DNA of 64,000 bases from Actinomycetota bacterium (GTDB taxonomy: Bacteria > Actinomycetota > Acidimicrobiia > IMCC26256 > PALSA-610): NCBI GenBank assembly GCA_003134555.1, contig PLBO01000145.1:1-64000 (forward strand), written 5' to 3'. The position numbers were made by a program, and so were the translations under genes. This document shows positions 1-8,413 of this stretch, in pieces. A model generated the notes under the pieces. That model saw only the letters and a program-made list of their open reading frames with translations, was not told the DNA's origin and did no database searches. Numbering within the stretch: position 1 is the first letter of the stretch; the number at the start of each line of letters is the position of its first letter.

Positions 1-954
1 CCAGCCGCCGTAGAGGCGCCAGAGGTTGCGCACCACGAACTCGGGCTCGTCGTACACCGCGTGGAGGTACGGCCGTTCGAGCAGATGTTCGGGGGCGCGC
101 ACCGTCTGCACGATGTCGTCGAGACGCGCACCGTCGTTCATGAGCGCGAGTGTTTGCTCGACGAGGGACTCGAGCAGCTCGGCACCCTCGGTGAGCGCGC
201 GCTGCACGCGGTCGGCGCCGACGATCGGCAGTCCGTGTCCCGGAAGCAGCACCTCCGGCTCGAGCGCGGCCATCTTGCGAAACGCGATCGCCCAGTCGCG
301 GGCGTAGCGCTGGGCCTTCTGCGGATTGCCGCAGTTCGGCGAGGCCCAGATGAACATGTCGCCGGCGAACACGACCTTGCGCGCGGGCGACCACACCCAT
401 GTGGCGTCGTCGGTCTCGCCGCGGTCGTGGTACAGCTCGAACTTCTCGCCGCCCACGGTCAGCGAGAGTGTGTCGGTGTAGGTCTCGTCGGGCAGGCGGT
501 ACTTGGTGGGCCAGCGCAAGCCGGGTGCCTTGAACTGCCGTTGATTGATCACGGCGTTGTATCCCGCGGTCATGCGGTAGCGCTCGAAACGTTCGGCGAT
601 CGCTGTGTGCGCGATCACGCGCGGCGCGGGCCAGCCGTTGGTGCGCGCCTCCTCCTCGTAGAGGTCGACACCGAACACGTGGTCGATGTGGCCGTGCGTG
701 AAGACCGCCGTGTGGAGTGGGCGGCTCGACCACGTGCGGATCGTGGCGTGCACCGATTGCGCGTGGAAGACGCCGCTCGTGTCGACGATCACCAGACCTT
801 CGGCCGTATCGACCGCGGCCGAGTTGGCGAACGCATCGACGAACGCGAGGCCGGGTTGTACCTCGGCCATCTGCCCGCTGGACGCGAACGGGTGATGGGC
901 CTCGATTGGCAGCGCGCCGGTGAACAGATTGTCGGCGAGCTCGAGCAGGTCCAT
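1..954 (-). CDS. MBL-fold metallo-hydrolase (partial, 3' end runs off the left edge)
   Basis: Reverse-strand reading from ATG at 954: MDLLELADNLFTGALPIEAHHPFASSGQMAEVQPGLAFVDAF...FTHGHIDHVFGVDLYEEEA; HxHxDH-type motif THGHIDH. Not in the ORF track because it has no stop inside the window. Confidence 0.8.
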   Translation of the reverse strand, partial: MDLLELADNLFTGALPIEAHHPFASSGQMAEVQPGLAFVDAFANSAAVDTAEGLVIVDTSGVFHAQSVHATIRTWSSRPLHTAVFTHGHIDHVFGVDLYEEEARTNGWPAPRVIAHTAIAERFERYRMTAGYNAVINQRQFKAPGLRWPTKYRLPDETYTDTLSLTVGGEKFELYHDRGETDDATWVWSPARKVVFAGDMFIWASPNCGNPQKAQRYARDWAIAFRKMAALEPEVLLPGHGLPIVGADRVQRALTEGAELLESLVEQTLALMNDGARLDDIVQTVRAPEHLLERPYLHAVYDEPEFVVRNLWRLYGGW

Positions 955-1013
955 GGACGGAGCGTTCCACCTGGCGAACTGGGTGCGGAAATCGCCCCGC
1001 TTGCGACAAAAAT

Positions 1014-1027
1014 GAGAACGTGTTCCA
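1014..1027. promoter_or_regulatory. Putative KstR-type operator (GAGAACGTGTTCCA) in the divergent MBL/TetR promoter region
   Basis: AAC-N2-GTT core; one mismatch (first T) to TNNAACNNGTTNNA; 10 bp upstream of the TetR start. Confidence 0.55.
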
Positions 1028-1036
1028 ATTCCGATC

Positions 1037-1651
1037 GTGATCATCACGGAGCCCGAACCCGAGCCTGCCGCGGAGGGGGCCTTGGCGCGCAGCCAGGCGG
1101 CTCGGCGCCGCCGGGTTCTCGATGCGACGCTGCAACTCGCGGCCGAGGGCGGTTTCGACGCGGTGCAGATGCGCGACGTCGCCGCCGCGGCCGATGTCGC
1201 GCTCGGCACCGTCTACCGCTATTTCGTCTCGAAGGAGCGGCTGCTGCTCGAGGCGATGGCCGAGCAACAAGCCGATCTGCGCGCCTATCTCGACGTGCAT
1301 CCGCCGCGCGAGGCCACGGCGGCGGCGCGGGTCGTATCCGTGCTGCGGGGCGCGAACCGGTCGCTGCGGGAATTCCCCGACGTCACCGCCGCGATGGTGC
1401 GTTCGTTCGGCACCGCGCAGATCGAGAACGCCGACATCGTCCGCCGTGTCACCGAGATCATGACGGCGATCATCACGAGCGCGATCCACGCGCCCGAGCG
1501 CCGGGCGGCGACCGAGCGAGAGGTGCGGGTCGCGCGCATCCTCATGCAGGTGTGGCTCTCGTCGCTCAACGGCTGGGTGTGCGGTGTGGACGGGCCGGAT
1601 CGGGTCGACGACGACCTCGCGGCCGCGGCGGAGCTGTTACTCGGCGAGTAG
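1037..1651 (+). CDS. TetR/AcrR family regulator, KstR-like
   Basis: N-terminal HTH RRRRVLDATLQLAAEGGFDAVQMRDVAAAADVALGTVYRYFVSKERLL and C-terminal ARILMQVWLSSLNGW resemble KstR-type proteins. Confidence 0.85.
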   Translation: MIITEPEPEPAAEGALARSQAARRRRVLDATLQLAAEGGFDAVQMRDVAAAADVALGTVYRYFVSKERLLLEAMAEQQADLRAYLDVHPPREATAAARVVSVLRGANRSLREFPDVTAAMVRSFGTAQIENADIVRRVTEIMTAIITSAIHAPERRAATEREVRVARILMQVWLSSLNGWVCGVDGPDRVDDDLAAAAELLLGE

Positions 1652-1654
1652 GCA

Positions 1655-1676
1655 GGGCTTGGGCTTGGGCTTGGGC
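1655..1676 (+). repeat. GGGCTT tandem repeat / canonical G-quadruplex motif
   Basis: GGGCTTGGGCTTGGGCTTGGGC, four G3 tracts with CTT loops, starting 3 nt after the TetR stop. Confidence 0.8.
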
Positions 1677-1690
1677 GTTGGCGTCGCAAG

Positions 1691-1704
1691 TGAAACGTGT
1701 TCTA
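1691..1704. promoter_or_regulatory. Putative KstR-type operator (TGAAACGTGTTCTA) upstream of the acyl-CoA synthetase
   Basis: Exact match to TNNAACNNGTTNNA, 11 bp upstream of ATG 1716. Confidence 0.65.
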
Positions 1705-1715
1705 CTTTCGGGCGG

Positions 1716-3356
1716 ATGCCCACGCGCCACTTCAACCTCGCCGACCTGTTCGAGCTCGCTGTCGACAAGGTGCCCGACCGCCTCGCCCTGGCGGATCCCC
1801 GCCGCGAGGTGACGTACCGCGAGCTCGACGAGCGCGCCAACCGGCTCGCCCACACGCTCGCCGGCCTCGGCGTGCAGGCCGGCGACCACGTCGGCATTCT
1901 CGCCACGAACTGCATCGAGTGGGTCGAGTCGCTGTTCGCGATCTACAAGATCCGCGCCAGCGCGGTGAACATCAACTTCCGCTACGTCGAGGAGGAGCTG
2001 CGCTACCTCTTCGAGAACTCCGACATCGTCGCGTGCATCTACCAACGCGAGTACGGGCCGCTCGTCGCCGCGTCGCGATCGGCCCAGCCCCGCCTGCAGC
2101 ATTTCGTCCGGATCGAGTGGAACGAGTCGACTGCCGACGATGCCGCCCTCGACCCGCTCGAGTTCGAGGCGGCGATGGCGGCGGGCTCGCCCGTGCGCAA
2201 TTTCCCCGAGCGCTCCGACGACGACCTCTACCTGCTCTACACGGGCGGGACCACCGGCATGCCCAAGGGTGTGATGTGGCGCCAAGAGGACGTGTACTTC
2301 GCGCTCGGCGGCGGCATCGACGTGTTCACCAACGAACGGGTTCCGGCGCCCGCGACGGCGAGCGAGAAGATCGACGCTGCGCAACCGCGTGGTCTCGTGA
2401 TGATCATCCTGCCGCCGTTCATGCACGGCGCGGGTCAGTTCTCCTTGTACCGGACGCTCTTCGAGGGCAACTGCGCGGTGATCCCCGCGCGATTCGAACC
2501 CGAAGAGGTATGGCGCACCGTCGAGAAGTACGGCGTGAACGTCATGCAGGTGACGGGCGACGCGATGGCGCGCCCACTCGCCGACACGCTCGAACGCCTC
2601 CAAGGTCAGGTCGACGTCTCGTCGCTCGTGTCGTTCGGCAGCACGGCGGCGATCTTCTCGCAAACGGTGAAGGAACAACTTCAGGCACTGCTCCCCGAAT
2701 ATCTCGTGATGACCGATTCGATCGGCTCCACCGAGACCGGGATGAACGGGATCCGTCTCGTGCAAAAGGGCGACGCGCCGAAGGAGGGCATCACGAGCGT
2801 GCAGGCGGCGGCCGATTCCGTGGTGCTCGACGACGACTTCGAACCGGTCGCGCCGGGTTCCGGAGTTGTCGGATTGCTCGCGCGTGGCGGCAACATCCCG
2901 CTCGGCTACTACAACGATCCGGTGAAGACGGCGGAAACCTTCGTCACCGACCCTCGAGGTCGTCGTTGGTCGATCCCCGGCGACTTCGCGCGTGTCGAAG
3001 CCGACGGTCGCATCACGTTGCTCGGTCGTGGGTCGGTTTCCATCAATTCGGGCGGCGAAAAGATTTATCCCGAGGAGGTCGAGGGCGCGCTGAAGTCGCA
3101 CCCAGACGTGTACGACGTCCTGGTGGTCGGCGTGTCCGACGAGCGCTGGGGCGAACGCGTATGTGCGTTGTTGCAACCGCGGCCCGGGCGTGCGCCCGGT
3201 CTCGAGGAGCTACGCGAGCACTGCCGGGGCCGCATCGCCGCCTACAAGATCCCGCGTGAGGTGCTGTTGGTCGACGAAGTTCCGCGGCTCCCCAACGGAA
3301 AACCCGACTACCGGTCCGCCAAGGAGCAGGCGAAGCAACGCGCGCGCGACATCTGA
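1716..3356 (+). CDS. AMP-dependent acyl-CoA synthetase, FadD19-like
   Basis: LLYTGGTTGMPKGVMWRQED, NINFRYVEEELRYLFENSD, SINSGGEKIYPEEVEGALKSHPDVYD; start MPTRHFNLADLFELAVDKVPDRLA. Confidence 0.9.
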   Translation: MPTRHFNLADLFELAVDKVPDRLALADPRREVTYRELDERANRLAHTLAGLGVQAGDHVGILATNCIEWVESLFAIYKIRASAVNINFRYVEEELRYLFENSDIVACIYQREYGPLVAASRSAQPRLQHFVRIEWNESTADDAALDPLEFEAAMAAGSPVRNFPERSDDDLYLLYTGGTTGMPKGVMWRQEDVYFALGGGIDVFTNERVPAPATASEKIDAAQPRGLVMIILPPFMHGAGQFSLYRTLFEGNCAVIPARFEPEEVWRTVEKYGVNVMQVTGDAMARPLADTLERLQGQVDVSSLVSFGSTAAIFSQTVKEQLQALLPEYLVMTDSIGSTETGMNGIRLVQKGDAPKEGITSVQAAADSVVLDDDFEPVAPGSGVVGLLARGGNIPLGYYNDPVKTAETFVTDPRGRRWSIPGDFARVEADGRITLLGRGSVSINSGGEKIYPEEVEGALKSHPDVYDVLVVGVSDERWGERVCALLQPRPGRAPGLEELREHCRGRIAAYKIPREVLLVDEVPRLPNGKPDYRSAKEQAKQRARDI

Positions 3357-3435
3357 GGGCCGCGCATTTGGTCTACGGTGAATCGGTCCGATCCTGCTGA
3401 TGCCGCGGGTCCCGGCGACCGATCGGAATGTCGCA

Positions 3436-4926
3436 ATGACTCCTCGCAAGCTTCACTGTCTCGCTGCGCTTGCAGCGTTCCTCTTCACGGTCGCGCCGCT
3501 CGCGGCCTCTGTCGCGACCGCGAGCTCCGCCGCGGCCGACACGACCACGCACACACCGGTCCTGGGACCAAGCCTGCTGACTGCCGACCAGCTCTCGGCC
3601 TGGTACCACCGCCACAGCGGGGTGACTCCGAGGATCCCGGCCTTCGGCGGACATCCCGCGGGCGATGTCGCCGCGCTCGCGCAGGTCTTCATCGACGACG
3701 GCAGGGCCGAAGGCGTTCGCGGAGACATCGCGTTCGTGCAATCGCAACTCGAGACCGGTTGGCTCGGGTTCATCGGTTCGCAGATCCCGCCCGACGCTTA
3801 CAACTACGCCGGCATCTACGCCTTCGACGGACGCACCGGTCTTGCGAACTGCGCGCAGGGCGACACCGCGCCGAGCCGTTGCATGGGAACTCCGCAGCAC
3901 GGCGTCGGGATGCAGATCCAACTCCTGCGCAGCTACGCGGATCCCTCGGCGACGACGGCCCCGAACCGCCTCATCTCCGCGCCGTCGGATCGAGCCGGAA
4001 AGGCTCCGCTGTGGGAGTACTTCGGAGGTCACGACTGCCCGTGCGGCAAGTTGATCTGGGCATCGGCCACCGGCTACGGCCTGCGCATCCTTCAGATGTA
4101 CTCGCAAGCGCTCGTCGAAAGCGGCATGCCGGGCGCGTGCATCGCGTACGCACCTCCTGTCGCGGGCGCGACGTCGGGTACGGGGTATTGGGACGTCACG
4201 AACGACTCCGTCGTCCACCCGTTCGGCGACGCGCGGTTCCTCGGCGATACGCGTCACATCAGGCTGAACTTGCCGCTCACCGGCGGTGAGTCGCTCAAGG
4301 GCGGAAGCGGTTACTGGCTGCTCGCGCGCGACGGCGGCATCTTCTCGTACGGCGGCGCGCACTTCTACGGCTCGACCGGCGGCTTCCGGCTCAACAAGCC
4401 GGTGAACGGCATGGAACGCACGATCAACAACGGCGGCTATTGGCTCGTCGCCGACGACGGCGGAATCTTCTCGTTCGGGAACGCGCGCTTCCTCGGCTCC
4501 ATGGGTGGTTCCCACCTGAACAAGCCCGTCCTCGGCATGGAGCGCACGCCGAGCGGAAAGGGCTACTGGCTCTTCGCTTCCGACGGCGGCGTCTTCAGCT
4601 ACGGCGACGCGAAGTTCTTCGGCTCGCTCGGCGGAACCAAGCTCTCGTACCCGGTCGTGTCCATGCAACGCACCGCGACCGGCCGCGGTTACTGGATGAT
4701 GACGCTCGACGGGCGCGTGTTCCGCTTCGGCGACGCGCGTGGCCTCGGCGACATCGGCGGCTGCACGAACTACTTCGGTGCGGCGCGGATGCTCGTGACT
4801 CCCGACGGCGGGGGCTACTGGATCGCGACCAACAACGGCAACATCGTCGCGTTCGGCAATGCCAAGCACCTCGGGTTCCCGGCGAGCGTCGGCGGCACGA
4901 CAATCGCCCTGCTCGCCTCGAAGTGA
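3436..4926 (+). CDS. Secreted glucosaminidase-like protein with C-terminal GYW/FGDA repeats
   Basis: Signal peptide MTPRKLHCLAALAAFLFTVAPLAASVATASSAAA; FVQSQLETGWLGF...YNYAGIYAFDG...GVGMQIQLLRSYAD; repeats of GYWLLARDGGIFSYGGAHFYGS type. Confidence 0.75.
   Translation: MTPRKLHCLAALAAFLFTVAPLAASVATASSAAADTTTHTPVLGPSLLTADQLSAWYHRHSGVTPRIPAFGGHPAGDVAALAQVFIDDGRAEGVRGDIAFVQSQLETGWLGFIGSQIPPDAYNYAGIYAFDGRTGLANCAQGDTAPSRCMGTPQHGVGMQIQLLRSYADPSATTAPNRLISAPSDRAGKAPLWEYFGGHDCPCGKLIWASATGYGLRILQMYSQALVESGMPGACIAYAPPVAGATSGTGYWDVTNDSVVHPFGDARFLGDTRHIRLNLPLTGGESLKGGSGYWLLARDGGIFSYGGAHFYGSTGGFRLNKPVNGMERTINNGGYWLVADDGGIFSFGNARFLGSMGGSHLNKPVLGMERTPSGKGYWLFASDGGVFSYGDAKFFGSLGGTKLSYPVVSMQRTATGRGYWMMTLDGRVFRFGDARGLGDIGGCTNYFGAARMLVTPDGGGYWIATNNGNIVAFGNAKHLGFPASVGGTTIALLASK
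4183..4887 (+). repeat. Five 42-aa repeats plus one partial within the secreted protein
   Basis: Units starting GYWDVTND, GYWLLARD, GYWLVADD, GYWLFASD, GYWMMTLD, GYWIATNN; period 126 bp. Confidence 0.85.
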
Positions 4927-4949
4927 CGCGGTAGTCTCCGCCCGACAAC

Positions 4950-5057
4950 ACACCCACGGGGAGCTCGGGGGATACCGGGCTGAGAGGGTGGCATGCGCAC
5001 GAAGCGCCCTGCCGCCGACCCCTCGAACCTGCACCGGGTAATTCCGGCGGAGGGAGG
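4950..5057 (+). ncRNA. TPP riboswitch (THI element)
   Basis: ACGGGGAGCTCGG...CCGGGCTGAGAGGGTGG...CCGACCCCTCGAACCTGCACCGGGTAATTCCGGCGGAGGGA, matching the CUGAGA, ACCC, GAACCUG, GG-UAAU-CC-GCG-AGGGA consensus; directly upstream of thiamine genes. Confidence 0.95.
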
Positions 5058-5058
5058 G

Positions 5059-5721
5059 ATGCGCGTGACACGCGCCGCCATCGTGCTCGCCGGAGGCGAC
5101 CCGGTCGAGCCCGATCTTCGGACACTGTTGCCCGACGGGGCCGTCGTCGTGGCCGCCGACTCGGGTCTACATCAAGCCGAACTGCTCGGGTTGCGGGTCG
5201 ACTACGTCGTGGGCGATCTCGATTCGGCCGATCCGGCCGCGGTGGAGCGTGCCCGCGCCGCCGGCGCGGTCATCGAACGTCATCCGGTCGACAAGGACGC
5301 GACCGACCTCGAGCTTGCGTTCGACCTGGCGCGCGACCGGGGCGCCGTGCGCATCACGGTCGTAGGTGGCGCGGGCGGCCGGCTCGATCACTTTCTGGCC
5401 AACGTCGCGTTGCTGGCGTCGCCCCGATTCGCCGACCTCGAGATCGACGCCCGGCTGGGCGACGCGTATGTCGTGGTGGTGCAGGGTGGCCGGCTGCCCC
5501 GCGTGATGACGGGCGCCGCGGGTTCGCTGGTCACGCTGCTCCCGGTGGGTGGTGACGCGTCCGGCATCACCACGATCGGGCTGCAGTTTCCCCTGCGCGG
5601 TGCGACCTTGCGGCCCGGAACGTCGCGTGGTTTGAGCAACGTGCTCCTCGGCGAACAGGCGTCGGTCGCGCTCGACCAAGGAACGTTGCTCGTGATCCAA
5701 GCCTTCGGAGGTGCACTGTGA
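5059..5721 (+). CDS. thiN: Thiamine pyrophosphokinase
   Basis: VVAADSGLHQAELLGLRVDYVVGDLDSADPAAVERARAAGAVIERHPVDKDATDLELAFDLA, GGAGGRLDHFLAN; TPP riboswitch upstream. Confidence 0.93.
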   Translation: MRVTRAAIVLAGGDPVEPDLRTLLPDGAVVVAADSGLHQAELLGLRVDYVVGDLDSADPAAVERARAAGAVIERHPVDKDATDLELAFDLARDRGAVRITVVGGAGGRLDHFLANVALLASPRFADLEIDARLGDAYVVVVQGGRLPRVMTGAAGSLVTLLPVGGDASGITTIGLQFPLRGATLRPGTSRGLSNVLLGEQASVALDQGTLLVIQAFGGAL

Positions 5722-6800
5722 AGCGCGTTCTCGTCGCGGCCGCGGCCGCGGTTGTCGTCGCGGCCGGGTGCGGGAGCAGTGCCAAACACGCGGCGCCATC
5801 CGGCCCGGCATCGTCGACGGTCCCGCCTCGCATCACGACGGTCACGCTGCTCACGCACAGTTCGTTCGCGGCGTCGAAGGCCGTGCTGGCCGACTTCACC
5901 AGACAGACGGGCTACAAGCTCAAGATCGTCCAGCCCAGCGACGCGGGGGTGATGGTCAACGAGGCGATTCTTCGCAAGAAGAATCCCGTCGCCGACGCGT
6001 TGTTCGGTGTCGACAACACGTTCCTCACGCGTGCACTCGACGCCGGGATCTTCGACCCATATGTCGCCCATGGTCTCGACACGGTGCGCGCGGCACTCCA
6101 GGCCGACCCGCAACATCGCGTGACACCGATCGACGAGAGCAACGTGTGTGTCGACGCGGACACGTCGTGGTTCGGTCACGACGGTCGACCGCCGGCGCCG
6201 ACGTCGCTCGACGACTTGATCGACCCGCGCTACAAGAACCTGATGGTGGTCGAGAACGCGTCGACGTCGTCACCGGGGCTCGCCTTCCTGCTGGCCACGA
6301 TCGCCGCGAAGGGTGACAGCGGTTGGAAGGCGTACTGGAGCGCGCTGCGCAAGAACGGCGTGCGCGTCGACGACGATTGGACGCAGGCCTACCAGAATGA
6401 CTTCACCGCGGGCGGCGCAAAGGGCGACCGGCCGATCGTCGTCTCGTACGGCTCCGACCCGGCCGCCGACGTCCTGGGCTCGAGTCCGCACCGCGACACG
6501 CCGCATGTCGAGGTGATCGAGTCGAGCTGCTTCCGGCAGGTGGAGTTCGCCGGTGTCCTGCACGGAGCGCGCAACGTTCCCGGCGCGCAGGCGCTGGTCG
6601 ACTTCATGTTGTCCCGTCGTTTCCAGGAGGACATGCCGCTTCAGATGTACGTGAATCCGATCGTGTCGGGTGCGAAGCTCCCCGCGGTGTTCACGAAGTG
6701 GGCGGTGGATCCGGCGCACCCCTACTCGATCGATCCCGCGACGATCTCCGCGAAGCGCAACGACTGGATCAAGGAGTGGACCGACCTCGTGGTGCATTGA
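5718..6800 (+). CDS. thiB: Thiamine ABC transporter substrate-binding lipoprotein
   Basis: GTG start overlapping thiN; lipobox-like VVVAAGCGSS; ThiB-like TVTLLTHSSFAASKAVLADFTRQTGYKLKIVQPSDAG. Confidence 0.9.
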   Translation: MKRVLVAAAAAVVVAAGCGSSAKHAAPSGPASSTVPPRITTVTLLTHSSFAASKAVLADFTRQTGYKLKIVQPSDAGVMVNEAILRKKNPVADALFGVDNTFLTRALDAGIFDPYVAHGLDTVRAALQADPQHRVTPIDESNVCVDADTSWFGHDGRPPAPTSLDDLIDPRYKNLMVVENASTSSPGLAFLLATIAAKGDSGWKAYWSALRKNGVRVDDDWTQAYQNDFTAGGAKGDRPIVVSYGSDPAADVLGSSPHRDTPHVEVIESSCFRQVEFAGVLHGARNVPGAQALVDFMLSRRFQEDMPLQMYVNPIVSGAKLPAVFTKWAVDPAHPYSIDPATISAKRNDWIKEWTDLVVH

Positions 6801-8413
6801 TGCGCGTCGGTCGCGCGGGGCGTATTGCGCAGGTTGCGGTTCCGCTCGGCTTTCTCGCGCTGTTCTTCGGATGGCCGCTCGGGGCGATCTTTGCCCATTC
6901 GCTGCGGGCCGGAGCGATCGCCGACGTGGTCACCGACCCCTTCCTCCGGCGAGTCGCGTGGTTCACGCTGTGGCAGGCGGTGCTGTCGACGATCCTGACG
7001 CTGGCGGTCGGACTTCCGGCCGCCTACGCGGTGGCGCGCTACGAGTTTCCCGGGCGGCGGGCATTCCGGGCGTTCGTGACGGTGCCGTTCGTACTGCCGA
7101 CGGTTGTGGTCTCGACCGCGTTCCTCGCGTTGTTGGGGTCGGATGGCCCGCTCGCGTTCCTGCATTGGCGGCCGGGCGTCGCACCCATGCTGATTGCGCA
7201 CGTCTTCTTCAACGTCGCGGTCGTGGTGCGAACTGTCGGCGGGTTCTGGGCGAATCTCGATCGCCGTCGAGAGGAGGCGGCCCGCATGCTCGGCGCGTCG
7301 CGCCGGCGAGCCTTTGTCCACGTCACCTTGCCGTTGCTCGCGCCGTCGATCATCGCGGCGGCTTCGATCGTGTTCCTGTTCACGTTCACCTCGTTCGGCG
7401 TCGCGCTGCTGCTCGCGGGTCCGGCGCACGCGACCCTCGAGGTCGAGATCTACCGCCAAGCCGTCGACGTCCCCGACCTGCAGACAGCAGCTGCGCTCGC
7501 GCTCGCGCAGATCGTCGCGGTGCTCGCAGTGATGTTCGCGCTCGCGCGCGCCCAGGAACGGCGCGCGGTTGCACAGCGACTGGTCGGCGCGGCCGACGCG
7601 GCCCGGCGCCCGCGCGGCCGGGAGAAGATCGTGGTGGGTGGGATTCTCGCCGGCACGACCCTCTTCCTCGGCACGCCGCTGGCAGTGTTGGCGTGGCGAT
7701 CGCTGCATGTCGGCGGACGGTGGAGCATTGGTTCGTACCGGGCCCTCGGTACGAGCGCGTCGACGAGCACGCTCTTCGTCTCTCCGTGGGCGGCGGTGCG
7801 TAACTCGGTCGAGTTCGCCGCGATAGCGACGCTGATCGCGCTGGTCGTCGGCGGTTTGGCCGCGGTTGCGATCGCGGCCCGACCGGGTCGGGCGACCCGC
7901 ACGATGGACGCGTTCCTCATGCTGCCGCTCGGGACATCGGCGGTCACGGTCGGATTCGGTTTCCTGCTCGCGACCGAGAATGCGCCGCGCAGCATCGCGA
8001 ACTCGCCGCTGCTCGTCCCGATCGCGCACGCGGTCGTTGCCATCCCGTTCGTCGTGCGCGCAGTTGTGCCGGTGCTACGCAGCATCGATCCACGGCTTCG
8101 GGACGCGGCGACGATGCTCGGTGCGGGGCCGCGACGCGTCTGGCGCGAGGTCGACCTGCCGATCGTTGCCCGCGCGTTCGCGGTGGCGGCCGGGTTCTGC
8201 GCCGCGGTGTCGTTGGGCGAGTTCGGCGCGACCTTGTTCATCGCCCGCCCGGATTGGCCGACGGTGCCGATCGCGATCCAGCGCTTTCTCGGGAAACCCG
8301 GCCAGATCTATTTCGACCAGGCACTCGCGATGTCGGTGATCCTGATGGTGTTGACCGGCGTGGTGGTCTTCGCGATCGAGCGGGTGCGTGTGCGCGAGCT
8401 CGGAGAGCTGTAG
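6800..8413 (+). CDS. thiP: Thiamine ABC transporter permease
   Basis: Two-domain binding-protein-dependent permease with EAARMLGASRRRAFVHVTLPLLAPSI and DAATMLGAGPRRVWREVDLPIV EAA loops; operon position. Confidence 0.9.
   Translation: MRVGRAGRIAQVAVPLGFLALFFGWPLGAIFAHSLRAGAIADVVTDPFLRRVAWFTLWQAVLSTILTLAVGLPAAYAVARYEFPGRRAFRAFVTVPFVLPTVVVSTAFLALLGSDGPLAFLHWRPGVAPMLIAHVFFNVAVVVRTVGGFWANLDRRREEAARMLGASRRRAFVHVTLPLLAPSIIAAASIVFLFTFTSFGVALLLAGPAHATLEVEIYRQAVDVPDLQTAAALALAQIVAVLAVMFALARAQERRAVAQRLVGAADAARRPRGREKIVVGGILAGTTLFLGTPLAVLAWRSLHVGGRWSIGSYRALGTSASTSTLFVSPWAAVRNSVEFAAIATLIALVVGGLAAVAIAARPGRATRTMDAFLMLPLGTSAVTVGFGFLLATENAPRSIANSPLLVPIAHAVVAIPFVVRAVVPVLRSIDPRLRDAATMLGAGPRRVWREVDLPIVARAFAVAAGFCAAVSLGEFGATLFIARPDWPTVPIAIQRFLGKPGQIYFDQALAMSVILMVLTGVVVFAIERVRVRELGEL

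Noticed and set aside
61-1812. 583-aa plus-strand ORF covering the MBL gene and TetR
   Set aside because: Antisense or out-of-frame to the MBL-fold protein (minus) and the TetR regulator (plus, another frame), both with clear motifs.
3373-5034. 553-aa minus-strand ORF over the GYW-repeat protein
   Set aside because: Its repeats mirror the plus-strand 42-aa repeats; the plus strand has a signal peptide and domain motifs.
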